A stretch of DNA of 64,000 bases from contig CAXXKC010000001.1 in NCBI GenBank assembly GCA_963674835.2, positions 682,001-746,000 on the forward strand, written 5' to 3'. How positions within the stretch are numbered: the stretch's first letter is position 1; each line of letters opens with the position of its first letter. The translations under genes were made by a program, and so were the position numbers. This DNA comes from G963674835 sp963674835. Its GTDB lineage: Bacteria > Planctomycetota > Planctomycetia > Pirellulales > Thermoguttaceae. Below, piece by piece: positions 52,469-60,737 of the stretch. The notes beneath the pieces are model-generated. The model did not search any database. It had not been told where the DNA came from and saw only the letters and a program-made list of their open reading frames with translations.

Positions 52469-52860
52469 GGTTTCCTCCCAACTGGCCCTCAAATCGCTAA
52501 TCGGTTACTGGTAACTCATTATCCATTAATTCCGCCCGATTGGCTAGCCCATTACCACCACAAAAAGTGAGATTCCGGCTCCCGGCGATTCCATCGTCTT
52601 GGGCATCGGCCCGGATTGTCCGGCTTCATCTAGTGGACCCGAGATGGTTGACCCAACGTGCCCCACCTTTGTTGGACGGTTGACAGTCAGGCGATGTTGG
52701 CTCATTTCACGGTCTCAGCTCGCGCACCAGAAAGGACGCCTGTTGCGGGTGTACGTTGCGACCCCTTTGTACGTTGTTGACCCGGTGCTCGACACGGAGC
52801 TATGTTGACACGTGAACGTCTCACCAATAGTCGCGATGTTTTCGGAGAGGAGGTCTACGG
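52469..52860. other. Divergent intergenic region between rex and a secreted-protein gene, 392 bp
   Basis: Near rex is an AT-rich stretch with the short palindrome GTTACTGGTAAC (52504-52515). Near the plus-strand gene is the promoter at 52777-52806. Repeated GTTGACC-like words occur in the middle (about 52640-52785). No gene is recognised. Confidence 0.5.
52777..52806 (+). promoter_or_regulatory. Sigma70-like promoter for the 52861 gene
   Basis: TTGACC (52777-52782) and TATGTT (52801-52806) are separated by 18 bases, about 55 bases before the start codon. Confidence 0.45.
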
Positions 52861-55455
52861 ATGCTGGCGGTACTTCTGGCTTGTATGGTGGGAGCACCGC
52901 GCGCGGCGTCGATCGAATTTGCCGAGTCTTGGCGGGCAGCATCGCAGCCGATCGAGTTGGCTGTTGGTGATACGCCGCAGAAGCTTGAGCTGACACTCCC
53001 TGAGCTTGCTTTTGCCGCTGACCGGCGTGTTTGCCTTCGCTTCCGGGTTCGGTTGCATGCGGCGTCGCCCGCCGGATGGACCCACTGCTTTGCCGCCACA
53101 CTAAACGGAGAGGACGTCGGGCAGCTCACCGCGGAACACTGGCCGAGATTGCTGAATCGCGCGTCGCAGCTGAAAACTTCGGAGGCGCGAGCACTCCACA
53201 CGCCCTACTGCCGCGAGACAACGGGCTATCCAGCGTGGATCGTTTTGGCTGGGCCGAGCTTCGAGAAGCTCGACGCTCGGGTAACGAGCGATCGCGGCGA
53301 GGGCTACTGGTATCTACTCGACGTGACGGATCTTGTTCGCGCCGACGGACCGAACGCACTGACGTTAGTGAACACATCGACTGTTGCGAAGTGGCGGGGA
53401 AAATGTCCAGCCGACATGCGGATGGTGATCGATCAACTGGCTATCGGCTGCGTGCCTGAGCGGGAAGTGCGGGGAATTCACGCGAAGTACATGCAGGAAC
53501 GCCGAGAGATGCCGGGGACGGAGATCGATTCCGGTCCGCTGCAACTGGCGGTGACCGCAGCCGGCGGACTTCAGTTCCGTTTGGCAGGCAAGCCATGCTT
53601 TCTTGAGAGCGCGTTCTCCTACCCCTGCGGCGAAGAGCGATTCAACTCGCTGGCGTGCCGTGTGAATGGCCCCGGCGGCGAGCCCGAGTGGCGGCCGGAG
53701 ATTCGGCGCGTTGCCGGTGCGGTGGAGCTTCGGAGCCGGGGTCGCTACTACCAACTCGTGCGTCGAATACGCATGGATGCCGGGCGGATCGAGATCGACG
53801 ATGAGCTTTCCAACCTCACCGACGCGCCACTGGGGGTTCGTGTTCAACACCGATTGATCGTTCCGGATCTTCCTGCCACGTGGCGACTGGCAGGGGTCGA
53901 GGGCGTGCCGTCGTTCACCCAGTGCGTGGAAAACCCTACCGTCTTCGCGGCTCTGAAGAAGGGCGGACTTGGGATAATTGCGAGGGACAACGTGTTCCGG
54001 GCTCAAGTCGAGGCCCGGGTCGATTACAACGAAGTCTGCTTCGGTACGGAGCACTTGGGGCTGAAGCCGAAGGGATCGCGCGTGCTCCGCTGGGCGGTGT
54101 ATTCTGGTTCGAGTGAGTATTTCGATTTCATCAACTGCTTGCGGCGCGAGTTGGGCGTGAACTTTACGATCGAGGGGCCGTTGGATTTCACTGGCGCTGC
54201 GACCTACCAGAGCCCAGAGAGCACGCAAGAGCTTCAGGCCAAATTCGAGCGGAAGGCGGTGAAGATTCTGCCCCTGACACCTTGGTTCGTCTATCTGAAT
54301 TCCCAGTTTGACGAGCCTTGGGACACCTACAAGACTCAAATGCAGTCGGCGATTCAGAACATCAAATCGGCGCGGCCCGACGCCCAATGCCTGGCCATGC
54401 TGGAAAGCAATCTGACGCCGGTGCCGCTGACGTTCTTCAAGGGTTCCCTGCCGGGCGATCTGGCATCGAGTACGGGGAAGGGGCGGTACGGCTGGATTAC
54501 TCCTCCGGCCGCACGAGCGATTGTCGACGCGTCGCCCTGGCGCGACTCGGTGTTGCGCGACTCTGCCGGAAACGTGCTGTTGGACACGCAGTATGCGGGT
54601 CACTATGCGGGCCGCGGATTGAACCTGATGGTCTACCCGACGCTCGACAACTACTGGCATGGAGAGATGCTTCGGCGGATTCGTTTCTGCCTGGACGTGA
54701 TTGGGTTCGACGGCATCTACTTCGATCAGTTCAGCTTCGCGTACAGCAGGCGCGACCGTTACACGAGGGAATTCTGGGACGGCTCCACGGTCGACATCGA
54801 CCCGCGCACGGGGCAGATCACGCAGCAGTATGCCGACCTTGGCATGGTTACGGCGCCGGCACGACGCATTTGGGTTGAGGAGGTACTAAAACGCGGCAAG
54901 GTCGTCGTGGCCAACTCGATGCCCGTGGCCAATGAGATGCAGACTCTCCCGATCTTTCGGTTCATGGAGGCCGAGTACTCGTACGATCCGACACGGGCCG
55001 GCGCGCCAGGTGGCACTGCCTGCGCCCGGGGCCATTTGGCATCGCCGATCGGGCTGGGGTTTCGGTCCTCGCGAATTCCGGGCGGAAGGGAGCGTGCCGG
55101 TGAGATTCTCAATCGCAGCGTGATCGCCAACCTGGAATACGGCCTGGTCTATTACTATTTTGGCGGCTACTTGCCTCCGCGAGGGTCGGGGAGCGGCGAA
55201 TACGGACCGGTGAACCACATGTTCCCGTTGACCCCTGTGGAACTGCATCGCGGTTGGGTGCTCGGCCGCGAGCGGCTGATCACTTGCCTTTCGGGCAAGT
55301 ACCATTGGCCCGGCAGCGAGCCGCCCAAGATATTCCTGTTTGATCGCGTGGGACGGGAGAAGAGTCAGAAGTTTCCCGTACGACACGCCGGCGATGCCTG
55401 CGAGGTCGAGGTGACACTGGATGACTGGCACGAGATTGCAGTCCTGGAAAGATAG
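52861..55455 (+). CDS. Large secreted putative glycoside-hydrolase-like protein
   Basis: The 864-residue protein has a short signal peptide (MLAVLLACMVGAPRAAS) and the strong ribosome site AGGAGG seven bases before ATG 52861. The N-terminal half is beta-rich, perhaps a jelly roll and a sandwich (YWYLLDVTDLVRADGPNALT). From about residue 460 the sequence looks like a TIM barrel: LTPWFVYLNSQFDEPW, QCLAMLESNLTP, IRFCLDVIGFDGIYFDQFSF, VVVANSMPVANEM and FRFMEAEYSYDP. FDGIYFDQ has the look of a catalytic-acid strand in glycoside hydrolases, but I cannot assign a family. A role in polysaccharide breakdown is inference. Confidence 0.75.
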   Translation: MLAVLLACMVGAPRAASIEFAESWRAASQPIELAVGDTPQKLELTLPELAFAADRRVCLRFRVRLHAASPAGWTHCFAATLNGEDVGQLTAEHWPRLLNRASQLKTSEARALHTPYCRETTGYPAWIVLAGPSFEKLDARVTSDRGEGYWYLLDVTDLVRADGPNALTLVNTSTVAKWRGKCPADMRMVIDQLAIGCVPEREVRGIHAKYMQERREMPGTEIDSGPLQLAVTAAGGLQFRLAGKPCFLESAFSYPCGEERFNSLACRVNGPGGEPEWRPEIRRVAGAVELRSRGRYYQLVRRIRMDAGRIEIDDELSNLTDAPLGVRVQHRLIVPDLPATWRLAGVEGVPSFTQCVENPTVFAALKKGGLGIIARDNVFRAQVEARVDYNEVCFGTEHLGLKPKGSRVLRWAVYSGSSEYFDFINCLRRELGVNFTIEGPLDFTGAATYQSPESTQELQAKFERKAVKILPLTPWFVYLNSQFDEPWDTYKTQMQSAIQNIKSARPDAQCLAMLESNLTPVPLTFFKGSLPGDLASSTGKGRYGWITPPAARAIVDASPWRDSVLRDSAGNVLLDTQYAGHYAGRGLNLMVYPTLDNYWHGEMLRRIRFCLDVIGFDGIYFDQFSFAYSRRDRYTREFWDGSTVDIDPRTGQITQQYADLGMVTAPARRIWVEEVLKRGKVVVANSMPVANEMQTLPIFRFMEAEYSYDPTRAGAPGGTACARGHLASPIGLGFRSSRIPGGRERAGEILNRSVIANLEYGLVYYYFGGYLPPRGSGSGEYGPVNHMFPLTPVELHRGWVLGRERLITCLSGKYHWPGSEPPKIFLFDRVGREKSQKFPVRHAGDACEVEVTLDDWHEIAVLER

Positions 55456-55535
55456 GACCACCACGGCGTAGCCAGATTTTCTGACCGGCATCGCCTGCTG
55501 GGCTTGCGGCACTGCCAACCACTGTCGCGACACGA

Positions 55536-57158
55536 TCAGTTCTTGGGATAACGAATCCAGAGCGCCAGGTCTTCGATCTTGACCGGTGTGCCAGCTTTGG
55601 GCACGGCGATCGTGACGCGATTGGTGCCTTTGACGATCCGCGAGGGATCGACCGGGAAGTCGAGCCAATTGTCGGAACGTGTGCCATCGGTCAGCGGCTG
55701 GTCGTTCAGACGCACGGCGACTGAGGACGGGTCGGCGTCGTTGACGCGAAGGCTCAGCTTCACATTCGGCTTGGCGTCGATGGCCTCCTCGCCGAGAGGG
55801 ATTTCGATGGTTTTGGCTTCGCCGGGTTTGACCGTAAGCGGCCGTTCGGGCGAAAGTAGCGTACGGTTGACGAATCGCTCCCCGTCCGGCAACCAGACCT
55901 TGAGGACGGCCAAGCCTCGGGCGCCAGTCGTGTAGAGCTTGTCCTGGGTCTTGAGAGACGTTTTGTCGCCAAGCTCGCTCCACAGCGGGCTCTTGGGATC
56001 GAAGGAGTTGAACATATAGACGCCGTCGACGCCTGCCGACCAGGCCTCGGACGCCCGCGCTCGATAGCACTCCTTCAGCGATCGCAGCTTGCGAGCAGCT
56101 TCGTCACGCAGCCGCGACTCGCTGAGGCAGGGATAGACGGGCACGCCGTACTTGTGCCCGAGCTTGACGCTCGTCTGCCACGGATTCATCCGCAAGTAGC
56201 CGCCCACGGTCATCACGTCGACGAGGCCCTCTTCCAGCCAGCGCGTGACGTCGAGCCCGATCGCCCGGTTGGCGTCGGCCGAGTCGTGCACACGAATGCC
56301 GACCAGAATGGGCCGCCCTCGCTTGAGTCCCTCGGCTTCGGTCATGGCGCGAATGCGACGGACCATGTCGGTCATCTGGTCGAGTTCCTCTTGTCCGGCG
56401 TCCTGGCCCATGGCCGGCCGCTTGAAGTAGCTCGGATGCCGGAGGAAGTCGAGCTCGACTCCGTCCACGTCGTAGTTCTGGCAGACTTCCTCGGTGAATC
56501 GAAATGCTAGGTCGCGGATTTCAGGACGTCCGAAATCGACGGCGCTCGGAGCACCGTGCTTGGGACGATGCCCCTTGCTTCCGATGAGCCACTCGGGATG
56601 CTCCTGTTTGAGCTTCGGGAACAAATAGGGCGAGTACCAGCCGCCCCAAGAATCGTGAGTGTCGTTCATTCGAAACGACCAGAAGATCTCCTTGTCGTGG
56701 TCATGGCACCACTGAACCATGATCTTCAGCGGATCGGTGCCTTTGGCGATCAACTGGGGGACGGTGTTCATGGAGAAGCCGTCCCGGGTGTTTCGCGGGT
56801 CTTTTGGGTTCGCCGTGCACGTGAAGATCTCGCCGATCTTGGTGTCGTGAGTGAACATACTGAAGCCGGAACACCAGGTGCAGTAGTTGATCGTGTCGAC
56901 CTGGGTGCCGGCCAGATCGGTGGTGCGACAGCGGAGGAGAGCCTCGGGGGTCGCTTCCTTGGCGTAGTAAACGGCGTCGCACCCGTCGTTGTTGAAGATG
57001 ATCCGCCGCTGGCGGTGCGCGGCCTCGGCGCGGGCCTTGCGGAGCTTCTGGAGGGCGGCGGATTGGGCTGCGTCGTCGGCCTTGACCGTGCAGGGGAGGA
57101 AGCAGGAGACGATCAGCGTTGCTTGCAGCAGGGCGCGTGGGCGCAGGGAAAGGCGCAT
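55536..57158 (-). CDS. Secreted GHL10-like TIM-barrel protein with C-terminal beta domain
   Basis: The 540-residue protein has a signal peptide (LLQATLIVSCFLPCTVKADD). The middle is a TIM barrel of the glycosyl-hydrolase-like 10 type: WCHDHDKEIFWSFRMNDTHD, VDGVELDFLRHPSYF with an acidic strand end, ILVGIRVHDS and VDVMTVGGYLRMNPW. A linker and a C-terminal beta sandwich follow (LTVKPGEAKTIEIPLGEEAI, RVTIAVPKAGTPVKIEDLAL), perhaps for carbohydrate binding. Activity is unproven. It starts 36 bases after the stop of the ceramidase-like gene on the same strand and is probably cotranscribed with it. Confidence 0.8.
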   Translation of the reverse strand: MRLSLRPRALLQATLIVSCFLPCTVKADDAAQSAALQKLRKARAEAAHRQRRIIFNNDGCDAVYYAKEATPEALLRCRTTDLAGTQVDTINYCTWCSGFSMFTHDTKIGEIFTCTANPKDPRNTRDGFSMNTVPQLIAKGTDPLKIMVQWCHDHDKEIFWSFRMNDTHDSWGGWYSPYLFPKLKQEHPEWLIGSKGHRPKHGAPSAVDFGRPEIRDLAFRFTEEVCQNYDVDGVELDFLRHPSYFKRPAMGQDAGQEELDQMTDMVRRIRAMTEAEGLKRGRPILVGIRVHDSADANRAIGLDVTRWLEEGLVDVMTVGGYLRMNPWQTSVKLGHKYGVPVYPCLSESRLRDEAARKLRSLKECYRARASEAWSAGVDGVYMFNSFDPKSPLWSELGDKTSLKTQDKLYTTGARGLAVLKVWLPDGERFVNRTLLSPERPLTVKPGEAKTIEIPLGEEAIDAKPNVKLSLRVNDADPSSVAVRLNDQPLTDGTRSDNWLDFPVDPSRIVKGTNRVTIAVPKAGTPVKIEDLALWIRYPKN

Positions 57159-57194
57159 AGGTAAGTCCTTGGTGTTCGGATGGGATTGCGTCGT

Positions 57195-58565
57195 TCAGAG
57201 CTTGTTGACAAGCTGGTCGATGGCAGACGTCAGCTTCTTCTGAATATCGGGGGCCCAACGACTGGCAGGAACCCCGTAGACGTGGAAGGCGTTTGCCTCG
57301 TATCCGCCTTCCTTCCAAACGCGTTCGGAGGGCACGTAGGACATAACGTAGTTTGTGTAGCCGGCGACCCAAGTTTTCGGCCCGTACTTCTGCTTGCACA
57401 TGAGGTCATAGTCGACCACGACCTCGCCGCCAATGGTGATCCAGAGTTGCTGGTCGCCGAGCTTCCAGGCCTGGACAGGGATGTTGCATGACTTGGGCAG
57501 AGCCACGCCCTCGTCCAGAAGCTTGCCGATTCGTTCGGCGCGGCGTACGTACATAGCGTGTATCTTGGTGTCCGCCTTCAGGCTCTCGTGAGTCGGCGTC
57601 CCTTCCAGCCCTACCTCGACGAACTCGAAGGCGGTCTTCAGTTTTGGCGAGACGCTCTTCAAATCGCCTGCCAAAACGGCCTCGACGGAAGCCGTGAGCA
57701 TGGTGCCGTACTTCTGGCACAACTCGACGCTCCGCCGCGGGAGCGGATTCTGGTCAGCGCCGCAGCCGATATAGAACATCGCTTGCAGGCCGGGGTGCGC
57801 CTTCTCCAGCTCGATCTGCGTGTAGCCCGAGTAATCGCCGCACCACTCGTATCCGCACAGGGTCGTGGAGTGGCACGCGTACCCGAACACAACCGCGCGA
57901 GGCTTTCCCTCCGGCGTACGGACGACAAGCACCGGGACGTCGTGATCGCTGGGCCCTCTGAGCGGAACGCCCTGCTGGCGCAGCTTCACCACATCGGCCT
58001 CGCGGTTCTTACGGCGATTGACGGCGAAGTCGCAACTACCCTGTCCAGACCAGAGGGTCGCCGGGGTCATCGCCCCCAGCGCTTCGTTGACGGTGGCGAC
58101 CACGGTATCGACCAAGTGCTTGGAGTACTCGTCGATGATCGCCCGCTGCGCATCATCCAGGGGATAGCAGTCGTACAATGCACCGGAGAGTACGGGGCTG
58201 CTGTGTGTATGAGAACAGGTGAGCATGAGTTGGCTGCGTTCCAAGCCGTGTTGTTTGTGCAGGCGCTCGTAGATGGTCTCGTACATCGCTTCGGGAAAGC
58301 CCAATAGATCGCTCGTCACAACAACGCCGCGAGTTCCGTCGGCAGCTTCGAGGGCCAGGACTTTGACCCACAGGTCGGTCAGCTTGCCGTCGGATGGACG
58401 GTCCCGATGGCCGTAGCCAGCCAACCACATAGCTTTCTCGGGCGTGATCACCGCCTTGGCAGTCCCCACCTTCCAGGTCGGCTCAGCGGCGCCGAGCGAC
58501 GATCCGGTGAGCGACAGACCGAGAATGACCAATAGAGTACCGCCGAAACACTTCGTCCATTGCAT
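57195..58565 (-). CDS. Secreted neutral/alkaline ceramidase-like N-terminal domain protein
   Basis: The 456-residue protein has a signal peptide (GTLLVILGLSLTGSSLGAAE) and then the zinc-hydrolase-like fold of the neutral ceramidase N-terminal region: VGTAKAVITPEKAMWLAGYG, RGVVVTSDLLGFPEAMYETI, LMLTCSHTHSSPVLSGALYD and VVFGYACHSTTLCGYEWCGD. The His residues in SHTHS and ACHST fit the zinc site. Without the usual C-terminal domain, these proteins in planctomycetes are of unknown substrate; sphingolipid cleavage should not be assumed. It heads a two-gene unit with the GHL10-like gene. Confidence 0.9.
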   Translation of the reverse strand: MQWTKCFGGTLLVILGLSLTGSSLGAAEPTWKVGTAKAVITPEKAMWLAGYGHRDRPSDGKLTDLWVKVLALEAADGTRGVVVTSDLLGFPEAMYETIYERLHKQHGLERSQLMLTCSHTHSSPVLSGALYDCYPLDDAQRAIIDEYSKHLVDTVVATVNEALGAMTPATLWSGQGSCDFAVNRRKNREADVVKLRQQGVPLRGPSDHDVPVLVVRTPEGKPRAVVFGYACHSTTLCGYEWCGDYSGYTQIELEKAHPGLQAMFYIGCGADQNPLPRRSVELCQKYGTMLTASVEAVLAGDLKSVSPKLKTAFEFVEVGLEGTPTHESLKADTKIHAMYVRRAERIGKLLDEGVALPKSCNIPVQAWKLGDQQLWITIGGEVVVDYDLMCKQKYGPKTWVAGYTNYVMSYVPSERVWKEGGYEANAFHVYGVPASRWAPDIQKKLTSAIDQLVNKL

Positions 58566-58749
58566 GGCATGTTCCTCCGACTTGAGCTTGGGGAGATCTG
58601 TTAGGGTAGGGGGGTGTTTGTGAGGATGGTGGCGGTGTTGTCAAGGATAGTGGAGTCCTGGTGCGGGGGCAAGCCAACCGGCGTGCCATACCGGCCACGG
58701 GGCTGGAATCGGCGAGACTCGCCCCTTTCGGCCGGACGCGGAGGGCGAA

Positions 58750-58777
58750 TTGACAACTCCCTTGGGTACCTTATACT
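58750..58777 (+). promoter_or_regulatory. Sigma70-like promoter for tRNA-Phe
   Basis: A perfect TTGACA (58750-58755) and TATACT (58772-58777) are separated by 16 bases. Transcription near 58784 begins about 25 bases before the mature tRNA. This is one of the strongest promoters in the window. Confidence 0.7.
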
Positions 58778-58808
58778 ATTACGTTTCCGCGTCACCCAAG
58801 GATGCGGG

Positions 58809-58881
58809 GGACAGGTAGCTCAGTTGGTAGAGCACGGGACTGAAAATCCCGGTGTCGCCGGTTCGATCCCGGCCCTGTCCA
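58809..58881 (+). tRNA. tRNA-Phe (GAA)
   Basis: The 73-base gene folds as a complete cloverleaf. The acceptor stem GGACAGG pairs with CCTGTCC. The D arm is TAGCTCAGTTGGTAGAGCA. The anticodon stem-loop CGGGACTGAAAATCCCG gives anticodon GAA, and the T arm is GCCGGTTCGATCCCGGC. The 3' CCA is not encoded. A strong promoter lies just upstream and a hairpin with a T-run just downstream. Remnants of an integrase follow, which fits use of this tRNA as an integration site. Confidence 0.97.
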
Positions 58882-58884
58882 CTG

Positions 58885-58921
58885 GACGTAAGGCGCAGCC
58901 AGTCAACGGGTTGCGTCTTTT
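58885..58921 (+). terminator. Hairpin terminator after tRNA-Phe
   Basis: GACGTAA (58885-58891) pairs with TTGCGTC (58911-58917), with one G-U pair, and TTTT follows at once. The loop is long (19 bases) but contains a further GGC/GCC pairing. It lies four bases beyond the tRNA. Confidence 0.45.
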
Positions 58922-58978
58922 GCTTTGCGAAGAAAGAATCGCAGCAGAAACAGGCTGCACTCAATTCCGTGTCAGGGC

Positions 58979-59409
58979 TCAACCCGACCTCGCCAGTTGC
59001 AGAACATCGGGTACCTCGATCGCTTCCACGGCCGCGTTCAATTGCCTGGCCATGTTGATGTACCGCTGTGTTGTGGTGTAGCTTCTGTGCCGCATCAAGA
59101 CCTGCAGGGCGTGGGTTGTCAGCCGATCCGCGTTGAGCGTGGCGAAGGCCCGCCAGAAGGTCGTGAAAGCCGTAGTAGGTCGGGGGGCATCCCTTGCGAT
59201 GCGCGTGCTTCTTGCTTCTTGGTGCAGCCCGATAAACAGGGGGTTTCGTGCCTGTGGTTCGCCTGGCAGGGCAAACTGATGCCGGCCGCCTGCTGGATTT
59301 TCTGGAATTGGACGCAGAGCCGTCGTCGACACTTGTTCCATGGGAAGACGCGGTTGTCGAATGAGGCGATCTTCTGCAAGTGCTCAACGACGACCGGGTG
59401 TAGCGGTAC
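58979..59409 (-). pseudogene. Decayed tyrosine recombinase (phage-type integrase) remnant
   Basis: Pieces of one integrase catalytic domain appear in order but in different minus-strand frames. Near 59409 the frame reads VPLHPVVVEHLQKIASFDNR and VFPWNKCRRRLCVQFQKIQQ, then AAGI. Near 59180 another frame reads YYGFHDL. From about 59158 a third reads RAFATLNADRLTTHALQVLM, then RHRSYTTTQRYINMARQLNA, the C-terminal part with the catalytic Tyr region. The frame changes and missing N-terminus show it cannot make an active protein. It lies 100 bases beyond tRNA-Phe, its likely former attachment site. Confidence 0.75.
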
Positions 59410-59444
59410 GATTTCGTCTCACGATTGGTTTCATCTATGGTCAC

Positions 59445-59564
59445 TTCCGCACGGATACGGGCGAGGAGTTGTGCGGCGGTTTCGTAATCGCGGCCTTCGG
59501 CGCGGGCGACTTCTGCTTCCGTTGGGACGAGTTCCCCGCGAAAAGCTTTGGCAAGGATCGCTTG
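59445..59564 (-). pseudogene. Remnant of type I restriction specificity subunit (HsdS) C-terminus
   Basis: About 40 residues in one minus-strand frame (QAILAKAFRGELVPTEAEVA, then RAEGRDYETAAQLLARIRAE) match the well-known C-terminal tail of HsdS subunits. There is no target-recognition domain and no hsdR or hsdM nearby. It abuts the integrase remnant, so the two are probably scars of one lost island. The rest of the stretch up to 59685 shows nothing I recognise. Confidence 0.65.
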
Positions 59565-59685
59565 CGTCGACGTCGATTCGGGTGTTCGCGAACGATTCAC
59601 GTTGACATCCCTTGCAGCCTGTCCTGGAAGCCGCCGACAAGACACGTCCGTCCGCCGTTGGAGAATCCGTTTCGATGAAGCACTG

Positions 59686-60726
59686 TTATAGTAGCGGAAT
59701 GCCGGCCCTAGCACAGGCTTCTTGCATGGCCTGGGGCCAGATGCCCACGCTCACTTCACCAACGTGTGCCGTCCGCAGAAAGAACATGCACATCCGCGAT
59801 TGCCCGATTCCTCCGCCGATTGACTGGGGCAGCTCGCCGGCTGCAAGCATGCGGTGGAAAGGGAATTCCAGCCGGTGCTCTAGGCCACGGATTGTTAGTT
59901 GGCGAACGAGCGTTGCCGGGTCGACGCGAATACCCATGGAGGAAATTTCAAAAGCCCGGCCGAGGACCGGGTTCCAGAGCAAGATGTCGCCGTTGAGTCC
60001 GCGGCCGCCGTCAGGCCGCGGCGTCGTCCAGTCGTCGTAGTCAGGGGCACGGCCATCGTGCGGCTGCCCGTTGGGCAGATCCGCCCCAATGCCGAGGACG
60101 AACACTGCCCGGTGCTCCGCGCACACCCGGTGCTCCCGTTCGCGCGGACCGATGTCCGGCCACCGCTGGTACAACTCTTCCGACGTGACGAAGGTGATTC
60201 TTTCCGGCAGCACCGGTCGGATGCAGGAATACTGGGAGGCCACATGGAACTCAGTCCGGCAGATCACGTCGTAGATCGCGCGCACGACCGCCTCCAGCGT
60301 CTCCCGGTTCCGCTCTTGCGGCGTAATGACCTTTTCCCAGTCCCATTGGTCCACGTAGATCGAATGGATGCTGTCGAGCGTCTCATCCGGCCGAACAGCG
60401 TTCATGTCGGTATAGATGCCCTCGCCGACTTGATAACCGTACCGTTTTAATGCCAGCCGTTTCCACTTGGCCAGTGACTGTACGATCTCCACGAGGGCGT
60501 CACCATCTTCCTTGACAGAGAACCTCAGCGGCCGCTCTACCCCGTTCAAATCGTCGTTGATTCCCGTGCCGCTGCGAACGAACAGCGGGGCCGTAATGCG
60601 CTGCAGCCCCAGCGCACCGGCCAGGTTCCTCTCGAAGAAGTCTTTGATGTCTTTGATGGCGGTTTCCACCTCCGGGGTATTCAACAGAGGTCGATAGTCT
60701 GTGGGGAAATCATTGATGCCGGACAT
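59686..60726 (-). CDS. asnA: Aspartate--ammonia ligase AsnA
   Basis: AsnA makes asparagine from aspartate and free ammonia with ATP, in contrast to glutamine-using AsnB. The 346-residue protein is related to class II aminoacyl-tRNA synthetases. Family blocks include DFFERNLAGALGLQRITAPL, GINDDLNGVERPLRF, ALVEIVQSLAKWKRLALKRY, IHSIYVDQWDWEKVI, GDILLWNPVLGRAFEISSMG and ELPQSIGGGIGQSRMCMFFL with the class II motif-3-like arginine. ATG 60726 has AGAGGA about eight bases upstream. It follows the PurF-like gene by 11 bases and so is probably in one operon with carB. Confidence 0.96.
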   Translation of the reverse strand: MSGINDFPTDYRPLLNTPEVETAIKDIKDFFERNLAGALGLQRITAPLFVRSGTGINDDLNGVERPLRFSVKEDGDALVEIVQSLAKWKRLALKRYGYQVGEGIYTDMNAVRPDETLDSIHSIYVDQWDWEKVITPQERNRETLEAVVRAIYDVICRTEFHVASQYSCIRPVLPERITFVTSEELYQRWPDIGPREREHRVCAEHRAVFVLGIGADLPNGQPHDGRAPDYDDWTTPRPDGGRGLNGDILLWNPVLGRAFEISSMGIRVDPATLVRQLTIRGLEHRLEFPFHRMLAAGELPQSIGGGIGQSRMCMFFLRTAHVGEVSVGIWPQAMQEACARAGIPLL

Positions 60727-60737
60727 GTTTTTTTCCT

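Noticed and set aside
52469..52600. Rex autoregulatory operator
   Set aside because: No TTGTGAA-N4-TTCACAA-like site is visible; only the unrelated palindrome GTTACTGGTAAC at 52504-52515.
58779..59714. A 311-residue minus-strand open frame across the tRNA and the scar
   Set aside because: Its C-terminal GRDRTGDTGIFSPVLYQLSY is the familiar false translation of the antisense strand of tRNA-Phe, and the rest mixes the HsdS remnant with out-of-frame integrase sequence.
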